Assembly (NCBI GenBank): GCA_900642245.1
Contig: CAAAJI010000283.1
Location: 38,529 to 64,004 of the forward strand
From: Fragilaria radians
Lineage: Eukaryota; Bacillariophyta; Fragilariophyceae; Fragilariales; Fragilariaceae
Direction of reading: 5' to 3'
Length of the DNA stretch: 25,476 nucleotides
Part shown: one piece after another, positions 17,961-25,476 of the stretch
Position numbering within the stretch: position 1 is the stretch's first letter
Layout of the letters: each line of letters begins with the position of its first letter
Program-made: the position numbers and the translations under genes
Notes under the pieces: model-generated
Told to the model about the DNA's origin: nothing
Seen by the model: only the letters and a program-made list of their open reading frames with translations
The model's database searches: none

Positions 17961-18559
17961 TATGTTTTTTTTCATTATGAAGCCGCACTTAATTAGAAAC
18001 TTGGAAGTAAAATTTGGTGATGAGATCATGAATTGGAGCAATTATGCCACTATTTTTTGTTTCTATGAAATTATTATTTGTCATTGTTTTGTTTTCATCA
18101 GATTAAATTCATTTAAACTTTGGTTGTTGTTGATTAAGTTGATTTAACCAACGATTTCAACACCTCCAACTCTACTTTGAGCATAATTACAGATAATTGG
18201 GTGGAATATACCATACAAGAAATATACGATGTAGAAGCTTACTGATGGAATCCAAGTACTGACACTAATAGCACTACCATCAACATCCCCACAAAAATGC
18301 AACAGAAAACACAAAGCAAACTACAATTCCATTTCACAGGTAGTTTTAAAGGGAAGGTTTATGTCATCCAGCAGAATCTTAACAGATTTATCATTATCTC
18401 TAAGCCTCAATGCATAGGCAGCATTGTATCATTGACTTGGTAGTTTTGAGGCTCAAAATGAAAACTATCCTTAATTTAGTCAAATTTATTTTCATGGATC
18501 CTGCCATTTGATCTGAGAGAAGACTTCCAATCTTTTCAGATCTTGATGCAGCTACTACT

Positions 18560-20300
18560 CAGGCATTGCATCAATCCTTGCAAAGCCATAATTTGTTAGT
18601 ACAACTGTTTGTTTCAGCTAGGGAATCAGCAGCAAATACACCAAATATCATTCTGAAAGTGCATGGAACAAATGCTCCAGTAGGACTACACTCAAGAAGA
18701 TACAATTCATCATCTGTCTCTGAAGTTGCTGCAGTTCTTTTAGATGATAATAATGTTACCAATAGAGATATTGTACTTAGAAGGTGACAAGGTGGAACTC
18801 TAAGAATCAATGAGACTCATCCTGCAAATGATGCTTTGTCATATCCACTTTTCTTTCCATAGGGAAGGCATGACTGGAGCATAGAAATGAAACAACAACA
18901 TAAGATAACACTGATTACTTACAATCTCAAATGGCCAGAAATCACACAACTGTTACATCCTTATCAGAAATCACACAACTGTTACAGCCTCATCAGAAAT
19001 CACAAGATAGATTTGATATTGTTACATGTGTGTTTCATGTCAAGCTTCATAAAATGATTTAAGATATTGCTTCCAAGAAAATATTTGGTGCAACAAAGGC
19101 GCATTACTATACCATTGACTTTCAAAAGAGAGTTCTTTCCCATGCTCATATTTTGGTGTGGCTTTAGGTAAAGCCAAATGGGGCTACATTTGAAGTCTAT
19201 TTATACTCAGATTCCTGATGCTACAACTCATCTAATATTATTTCAATCTGTTCAGTAACAAATGATGCAAGGCCCATGTGGTAGGATAAATCCATCTTGA
19301 CCATGTATGAAAAATGGTCATTGTTCACACTCCCATCCAAAACAGTTGACTGAAGTTACTAGTGCTCTAGAAAATGAAAAAATCATTCACAGGTGCAGAA
19401 ATACAAGTATGGTTGTACTAAAGCATACACAACAAAATATAGTTGAGCTTGAAACAAAGGGGTTGTTCCGTACAACCAATACTTACTTACTAAGTATGAC
19501 TGTCATCAATGATAAAATTTGAAATTATAAATATACAAAGCACAAGTTGGGTCTATTTTGGAAAAAGGGGAAGACATTGATGAAATTAAGCAACACATAG
19601 AAGGTAGATACATTTCCTTTTCATGAAGCATATTGGAGAATTTTGGGATTTGAAACTAATGGTATTAGTCACAACATTGTCAGGTTACCTGTTCATCTAC
19701 CGAATCAACAATATGCCACATTCCAAGCTACTATTGAAACAGCATTGCAAAATAATGAACAAGGCATGCTCAGTGATTTCTTTAAAGTGAGTTTTGACAT
19801 TCAACAATCAATACAAAATGGTGCTGCACCACAAAATCTCTTCACATATTGTGAGTTTCCAGAACACTAGGCATGGAATCAATGACAAAAACATGGATCA
19901 GGCGACAAAGAGCCTGGAAAGTAGTTACTTGTATGGCAATGGCACCACCAGGGACTGAACAATTCTATCTTAGAATGCTATTGAATCATGTACTTGGACC
20001 CAAATCCTTCAATGACTTAAAGACACATAATGACACTGACAATCCAGCATTTAAAGAAGCTGCACTTGCAAATGAATTACTACACAATGATACAAAATAT
20101 GATGCATGCATACAAGAAGCAACACTTTCAGCAACACCAAATCAAATTTGAAGATTACTTCTTACATTGCTTACTAGTTGTGATCCTGCAGATGTTGAAG
20201 GTTCACTTTATAGGCATTTTGATGCTATGGCTGAAGATCAAAGACGAGTGACTGAAAGGCAGAAACAAATTAAAGCAATTCATACATTGAATTCACATCT
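18560..20300 (+). pseudogene. Helitron Rep region (rolling-circle initiator) relic
   Basis: Motifs in order: NETHPANDALSYPLFFP (about 18805-18857), YNLKWPEITQLL-like (18920-18955), FQKRVLSHAHILVW (19120-19160, the HxH-containing Rep block), PCGRINPS and MKNGHCSHSHPKQLTEV (19272-19345), YWRILGFETNGISHNIVRLP (19629-19690), and MAPPGTEQFYLRMLLNHVLG with SFNDLKTHND (19940-20030). All are standard for the Helitron_like_N and Rep parts. The protein would nick DNA and start rolling-circle transposition. Stops interrupt almost every block, so it is dead. Confidence 0.78.
18937..18994. repeat. 29-bp tandem duplication inside the Helitron
   Basis: Two units starting AGAAATCACACAACTGTTACA lie side by side (18937-18965 and 18966-18994), where copy 2 of the Helitron has one unit (about 23429-23457). 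Because 29 is not a multiple of three, the duplication shifts the frame. Confidence 0.8.
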
Positions 20301-20439
20301 TCAACCTATCAGCATATAAATGTCAAATCTTATAGATGTAGCTGCATTTATTGGAGATGATTTAGATGACAATAGCAAGTCTTTGCCTAACTATGATGAT
20401 ATGATGATGTTGAAGATATTGTACAATCCTTGAATGATT

Positions 20440-21143
20440 ATCAAAGGCACCTATTTGATCAAAAGTGTGTAACTGTTAGAAGTCCAGACAATGTACAGGG
20501 GAAAATGTTTTCATTGATGAACCTGGTAGTACTGGTAGTCATATCTTGATAACACTTTTGTGAAGTATTTAGGGAGTGAGGGTTTCAACTGTACGGCAAT
20601 GGCAAGTAGTAAAAAAGCAGCATGTCTTCTTGATGGCGGCAAAACTGTGAATTCCACTTTGTCAATTAATTTAGAAGTTAATGAGACCAATACATGCAAA
20701 TTTGATCCAAGATCGAAAATTGCTCAGACATTGCGCAATACCCATCTCATAATATGGGATGACGGTCCAATGGCTGCGAGATTTACACTTGAAGTTCTTG
20801 ACAGAAGCAGAAGTGCAAGACGATTTGGAAAATTATGAGCGATTTGGAGATAAAGTGATTTTATTTGAAGGTGACTTTAGACAGATTCTTCCAGTTGTTC
20901 TTGGTGGAAATAGATCTCAGACCGTTTGGAATTTCCTTAAAAGTTGCCTTTGTGAAATAAGTTTACTTACTTCAAGTTACAACTAATATGCAACTACAGT
21001 CATATCTAATTTTTCAAGACTTCTTATTCAGTATTGGTGAAAGTGCCACAGGAAACTATGTTGAGATACCAGATAGTATGGTGGCTAGTATAGAAGGCCT
21101 TATTTGTGACACATTTGCAAGTAGGTTCCAAACTATAAAATAA
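20440..21143 (+). pseudogene. Helitron PIF1-type helicase relic
   Basis: The P-loop region reads FIDEPGSTGSHILI at about 20510-20555, where the family has G-x-G-G-T-G-K-T; the Lys is replaced by Ser. Next come TAMASSKKAACLLDGGKTVNS (20596-20655), HLIIWDDGPMAARF (Walker B, 20743-20785) and FGDKVILFEGDFRQILPVVL (20841-20900). After another frameshift, YVEIPDSMVASIEGLI follows (21059-21106), and the stop is at about 21140. The helicase would unwind DNA during Helitron transposition. It is inactive here through frameshifts and the altered P-loop. Confidence 0.78.
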
Positions 21144-21560
21144 TACAAAGAAGAATAACTTAGACCTGCATTTGCTTTATTAGGAATAAAGTAATGATAT
21201 GGTGTTTCATGAAAACGAAAAATATCATTGGACAAGAAGAAGTGGAATGAAGAAATTTAAAAATCTATAGTAGACGTAAAATGAGCAATGAGAAACAGAT
21301 TATTGTCCACCATACATTTCAAGTTGACGACCTATAATGAATCACACACATTTATTAAAGATGATCTGCTACAGTTTAAAAAGATTATTTATTTTAATTT
21401 GAGTCTATAAGCTAAGGAAACAAGTGTAAGTTTTACAATGTTCTGTGTCAGAGTAAACCAATAAAACAAATGATATAAACTTAGAATAATACACCAACAG
21501 GTTTATGGTAGGACAGGGAGTTCTAAAACATGTTGTTTCAATTTACTGATTTCAGTCACA
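21144..21560. other. AT-rich spacer, no gene seen
   Basis: It lies between the Helitron helicase end and the 3' end of the CRN-type gene. I see no ORF with recognisable sequence, no RNA gene and no clear repeat. If the Helitron 3' hairpin and CTRR end exist they should lie here, but none stands out. Confidence 0.5.
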
Positions 21561-22736
21561 TTAGCTGATCCTGTTTTTACTTTGAAACTCTGCAAACCGA
21601 TGTGGAGGGAACAACAAAGTAGAGTTTTGGTTCGTCGTACAACTCGCACAATTTTTGTAAAGTTTCAACCCCGCGAATTGGATGTTTGGCTGCAACTGTG
21701 GCTTGGAACATTCCCTGAGGGCTGAGAGCATCAATTGCAGAAAAAGTATCCTCATTTGTTGGCTTATAGTAGTTGCCTGAAAGCTTTCCAGCAATAGAGA
21801 TGGTATCTTTTCCAAATGTTATTCTTTTTCTATGGAGAGCATCCAACGTAATTTCGGTAACGGTACCGCTTTCCAAACATCTGCATTTGAAAACCGTATG
21901 TTGTCCATATTATCTCAAACAAGTGTCTTGAAATTACGCAGGCCATCAAGATCACTCACTTCCGCCTTGTTATTTCGCCAGTATTTCTTGTTTTTTCCAT
22001 CCAGATACAGCATGGAGAATCCTTTCCCTTTCAGCTTCCGCAACAAGACGACAAATTTCTCTTGCCGTAACGCCTTGTAGAACGCAAACAACACAACCAG
22101 CATGCTCTTCCCAACACCAGGTGTCCCCACAAACACAATGCTTTGCTTCTTCTCCATTTGTTCGTTGAATATTTTGATAATGTCCTTCGTCTCCTGCCGA
22201 ACGTAGAACCACGCGGGAAAATCCGGCTCGACGTGGTGAATATCAAGTGCGATGCCACCAATTTGCCAACTGTCAATATCCAAGGTGGCTGCAATTGAAT
22301 TGATTCTCTCCATCTCAATGTTAGTCCCTAGTCTGGGCTTCTTGCGTGTGCGTTGCTCATCCCGTTGCTCCTGATCAACTTCCGGAACCACCACCAACAC
22401 ATGGATTTCTTTGGTTTTTGGTTCTGGTGTACCTTCGAGAACATCGTCAAGGCCAAACTCTCCCTGCAGTTCCTTGTCTTTGTGCGTCAGGGTTTCAATG
22501 AGAGGGGTCTTTTTCCCTTCCTTGAGCTTCTGAGCTTCTTCAGAGCTTGAATCCAACCATGTAACTTCGCTTTTCTTACCAAGAAACAGCTTCAGATTGT
22601 CTGCATCACACGTGATTGTCCTCTCTTTCTTTCGTTTGATTGCATCCTTCAAGTCATCCACAGATTCACTCTCTTCGATTTTGATGGAGAACAGGTTACC
22701 CTTTTTCCCAACAAGCGCGCAGAATAGCTTCACCAT
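21561..22736 (-). pseudogene. Crinkler (CRN)-type effector-like gene, internally deleted
   Basis: The start is ATG 22736. The first 120 residues are a CRN ubiquitin-like header: MVKLFCALVGKKG at the start, an LxLFLAK-like motif LKLFLGK at about 48-54, TWLDSS, and HVLVVVP at about 112-118, the motif that closes the header in oomycete CRNs. A basic RTRKKPRL (about 129-136) could be a nuclear signal. A P-loop, GTPGVGKS, follows at about 204-211. The frame stops at 21915. The C-terminal end reappears in another frame (21577-21876, GMFQATVAAKHPIRGVETLQ), and a further one-base shift leads to PPHRFAEFQSK. The middle of the NTPase is missing. Family members are NTPase-nuclease type proteins, some of them secreted effectors. 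No signal peptide is seen. It lies between two Helitron fragments. Confidence 0.78.
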
Positions 22737-22835
22737 GTTTCTAATTTCTTTCAAAAAGTGTGAGGGATGTTTTGTCTAAGCGAAGAGTGCTTTTCTCATT
22801 ATACGTTCAACAAATTAAACACTCATGGTTTTAGA

Positions 22836-23667
22836 AGAGTCCGACTTTACTTTGAGTGTGACGTGAACGACAAATGATTAGGTGGAGTATACGAGTATAC
22901 CATACAAAATATACGATGTAGAAGCTTACTGTTGGAATCCAAGTACTGACACTAATAGCACTACCATCATCATTCCCATGAAAATGCAACAGAAAACATT
23001 AAGCAAACTAAGACTTCCAATCTTTTCAGACCTTCATGCAGCTACTACTCAGGCATTGCATCAATCCCTGCAAAGCCATAATTTGTTTGTACAACTATTT
23101 GTTTCAGCTAGGGAATCAGCAGCAAATACACCAAAATATCATTCTGAAAGTTAATGGAACACCAGTTCCAGTACAACTACACTCAAGACGATACAATTCA
23201 TCATCTGAATCTCTGAAGTTGCTGCAGTTCTTTTAGATGATAATATTGTTAACAATAGAGATATTGCACTTAGAAGGTGACAAGGTGGAACTCTAAGAAT
23301 CAATGAGACTCATCCTGCAAATGATGCTTTGTCATATCCGCTTTTCTTTCCATGGGGTAGGCATGGCTGGAGCATAGAAATGAAACAACAACATAAGATA
23401 GCACTGATGACTTACAATCTCAAATGGCCAGAAATCACACAACTGTTACAGCCTCATCAGAAATCACAAGATAGATTTGATATTGTTACATGTGTTTTTC
23501 ATGTCAAGCTGCATAAAATGATTTAAGATATTGCAAAATATTTGGTGCAACAAAGGCACATTACTATACCATTGACTTTCAAAAGAGAGTCCTTTCCCAT
23601 GGTCATATTTTGGTGTGGCTTGAGGTAAAGCTGAAGGAGGCTACATTTGAAGTCTATTTATACTGAG
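22836..23667 (+). mobile_element. Helitron fragment, copy 2 (N-terminal Rep region)
   Basis: It is nearly identical to copy 1 from about 18165 to 19212, but without the roughly 190-bp segment and the extra 29-bp unit. It reads ALHQSLQSHNLFVQLFVSAR, SYPLFFPWGRHGWSIEMKQQ, YNLKWPEITQLLQPHQKSQD and, after a stop, FKRESFPM in a shifted frame for the HAHI block. Similarity ends abruptly at about 23667-23671, where a Copia RNase H fragment begins. It starts only about 100 bases upstream of the CRN start codon, in divergent orientation. Confidence 0.78.
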
Positions 23668-23678
23668 ATTTTTCGAAT

Positions 23679-23885
23679 GGCGTAAGGACCCGGCACGTGG
23701 ATACACGCTATCACTTCTTTCATGAGAGCATTGAAGATGGAATTATACAGGTGGAATTTGTAAAATTAATTGATAATGATTCCGATGTTTTTACGAAAAA
23801 TGTCAACCACAAAATTTACAAAAAGCATGCAACAAAACTTTTACACAATAAGAATTCTGGAACCTGTATGAACGCGACAGGATAG
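23679..23885 (+). pseudogene. Copia RNase H C-terminal fragment
   Basis: The frame reads RTRHVDTRYHFFHESIEDGI and QVEFVKLIDNDSDVFTKNVN, ending at a stop at 23885. This is the conserved C-terminal block of Copia RNase H; the young Copia element has TKHVDTRYHFVCEYIEDG in the same place. It is from a different Copia family and on the opposite strand to the relic that follows. It begins at the breakpoint with the Helitron fragment. From 23886 to about 24030 I see nothing recognisable. Confidence 0.75.
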
Positions 23886-24029
23886 GGAGGATATTGGAAA
23901 TATCCCATACCTTCATTCACAATTTAGTTTTTTTCGTTTAAGGTTTATCCATGAGGGATAGTAAGAAAGGTGTATAAGTCAGCAAAACAATTAGCATAGC
24001 ATCTTTATTTAGTCACAATGTTCTATTCA

Positions 24030-24850
24030 AATCTTCTTTTCACTTGCTTGTTCATGTTAATGACCTCTATTAGTTTCATCTTTGGAATTTGAAGAGAGGG
24101 GTTGCTAACACTCACCCTTGTGGTTAAATATGCTATCACAGGACTTATATCAGGTCTTCCTCTCTTGCAGAGGAAAAGTCATTGTGCTGTACCTTTGTGG
24201 AATTGCTTTACCATACCTTTTGATCATAATGACCGGGCCTAATTTACTTTAAATATTTTCTCATTCCATGGTGATGTTACTCTTACACCTATCAAGTCTT
24301 TGTCTGGAAATTCTTCAATCATGGTAACTTGTCGTTTGACTGAATAGTCATGCTTCATACCCAGATATCCATGTATCTTTCCTCTGGTAGTCTTTACTTC
24401 TCCAATAGATCCATATGTTTGTTTAAGTTAGTATGCATTTTGTTGACATGATTCACTTTAAGGTCATCAGCATGTCAGGATACTGCTCACCAAATACCTA
24501 TTTGTTAGCAACACACGGTTCATAAGGGTTAATATTAAATCCAAATTCAAGTAAATCCTTAGCGAATCTTCTGTAGAACAACATGGCTGATGCAAGTAAT
24601 CCATAAATGGCTTTTGTAATATGCACATACAGTTGGAGTCAGTGGAGTGAAGCATTTTCTTTCATGCAACTGTTTTATCTCTTTGAGCACTGAGCTTCTT
24701 CCTGCTTCTCCAAATTGTTTCATCCCTTTGTTTAAACTGTATGTTACCACAAATTGGTTTCCATATTCTTCTTTTCATTCTTTAATTCTCGCATTGAATT
24801 CATCCCATGATGGTAGCTAGGATCTTTGCTTCATCCTCTATGTTTTCCAT
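24030..24850 (-). pseudogene. Copia reverse transcriptase relic
   Basis: Frames on the minus strand give, in order, YSLNKGMKQFGEAGRSSVLK and EIKQLHERKCFTPL (24640-24745), IYGLLASAMLFYRRFAKDLL and EFGFNINPYEPCVANK (24495-24605), the catalytic block HADDLKVNHVNKMH (about 24435-24477, with both Asp of Y/V-x-D-D), TRGKIHGYLGMKHDYSVK (24340-24395), and FLCKR with RPDISPVIAYLTTRV (24115-24190). This is the order of a diatom-type Copia RT running into the connection domain. At least four frameshifts or stops break it. Confidence 0.78.
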
Positions 24851-25398
24851 CTAATGGAACTTATCAGCTATTTGATTGTAATTTCCTCCAACATAAGTCA
24901 AGTACTTTGCAGTTGGTTTGGCTGTTCTGGCTGATCTTCTCATTTGTTGAGGGTATGGTGCTGGAACTGGAATCTTGTCTTCCTCATTTTCATTCTCTTC
25001 ATCAGGTTGATTGTTATCCGGATATTCTTCAGCATATTCATTTTCAACCATGTCAAATTTTTCTTCTTCAGGTTGATAAATCTCTTCTTGAGTGTCATTC
25101 CTGTTGGATTCCGTGAGTTGAGCTTGGATTGGTTGTTCATTAACTATATCTGCAATCTTATTTGGGTCTATGTCATCATGTGATGCATCATTGTCATACT
25201 CATGATACTTGTAACTTTCTTCTTTATACTCATCATCTGTAAAATCCACTCCTGCAATCCAAATTGAGTCATATATAGTTTTACCGGATTTTGCTTTCGC
25301 ACGACCAGCCTTTTTCCAGTAATTACACATGACATCAACTTTCTCATCTTTATCTTGCTTTGACTTACATTGCGCTGTCTTATGCCCAAGCTTACCAA
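24851..25398 (-). pseudogene. Copia gag zinc-knuckle end joined to integrase-RT linker
   Basis: At about 25340-25398 the minus strand reads GKLGHKTAQC, the second half of a CX2CX4HX4C knuckle; its first half is damaged by a 2-base loss. MCNYWKKAGRAKAKSGK (25283-25330) looks like a second, degraded knuckle. It runs in one frame straight into YDSIWIAGVDFTDDEYKEES and a long acidic linker ending RRSARTAKPTAKYLTYVGGN and a stop at 24851. In this Copia family the acidic linker follows the integrase, so protease and integrase appear to have been deleted cleanly in frame. RT relics follow at once. The last bases of the window (25399-25476) show nothing. Confidence 0.62.
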
Positions 25399-25476
25399 AT
25401 ATTACACCGTTTAAGGAGCTCTTTTGGAAGATTAAGATCCAGCAGAGAAAGGAAATGTTAAGTATTAACGACAGGA

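Larger units (their letters stand above)
18165..21143 (+). mobile_element. decayed Helitron (Rep/helicase), copy 1
   Basis: Successive plus-strand frames give the ordered parts of a Helitron RepHel protein: the Helitron-like N region, the Rep region and a PIF1-type helicase. Every part has stops or frameshifts. Homology with copy 2 (22836-23667) begins at about 18165. Compared with copy 2, this copy carries about 190 extra bases at about 18327-18512 and a 29-bp tandem duplication at 18937-18994. I did not find the 5' TC and 3' hairpin-CTRR ends, so the true borders are unknown. Confidence 0.75.

Noticed and set aside
1..25476. CRISPR arrays, tRNA or rRNA genes, bacterial operons
   Set aside because: No regularly spaced repeats, no tRNA-like cloverleaf with conserved arms, and no rRNA sequence were seen. 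The gene content is eukaryotic mobile elements and receptors.

Overview
The window looks like a repeat-rich, AT-rich stretch of a nuclear genome from a microbial eukaryote. A stramenopile, most plausibly a diatom, fits best. The grounds are family knowledge, not a search: Copia gag/pol sequences of the kind common in diatoms, intronless seven-TM receptors with a PLQGxFNFxxYxRPR-type TM7, and a Crinkler-type (CRN) header domain. No bacterial operons, rRNA, tRNA or CRISPR arrays are visible. There is one assembly gap (116 N, 13224-13339).

Left part (1-7.8 kb): a decayed hypothetical gene (minus, 88-560), a Copia gag scrap (minus, about 1080-1325), and two tandem paralogous seven-TM receptor genes on the minus strand. 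The upstream copy (4293-5381) is intact. The downstream copy (1570-2666) is broken by one missing base. A similar ACGT-containing box lies about 75-90 bp upstream of both start codons. Next come an unidentified coding-like stretch and a badly decayed Copia reverse transcriptase/RNase H (minus, about 5900-7010).

Middle part (7.8-18 kb): a frameshifted retroelement gag-like gene (plus, 7792-8441) ends close to a complete-looking pogo/Tigger-like DNA transposon (8576-10733). It has 33-34 bp terminal inverted repeats and a TA target duplication. Its decayed DDE transposase runs, across a single in-frame stop, into what looks like an OTU cysteine-protease-like domain. This is the most unusual arrangement in the window. 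Next an older Copia element (plus, gag from 11520, traceable to about 17960) is split by a younger, almost complete Copia element on the minus strand (12087-16684). The younger one has about 311-313 bp LTRs that differ by only three substitutions and one TA unit, and a 6-bp target duplication. Removing it restores the reading frame of the older gag.

Right part (18-25.5 kb): a decayed Helitron Rep/helicase (plus, about 18165-21143) and a second partial copy of its N-terminal region (22836-23667) flank a broken CRN-type gene (minus, 21561-22736). The gene keeps the N-terminal header and a P-loop, has lost the middle, and keeps a C-terminal end in other frames. The window closes with Copia fragments: an RNase H tail (plus, 23679-23885) and a decayed gag-knuckle/linker/RT relic (minus, about 24030-25398).

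The only gene that looks intact is the receptor at 4293-5381. Most others are mobile-element remnants, many broken by single-base indels. Some of those may be sequencing or assembly errors, because they also occur in the evidently young Copia element.
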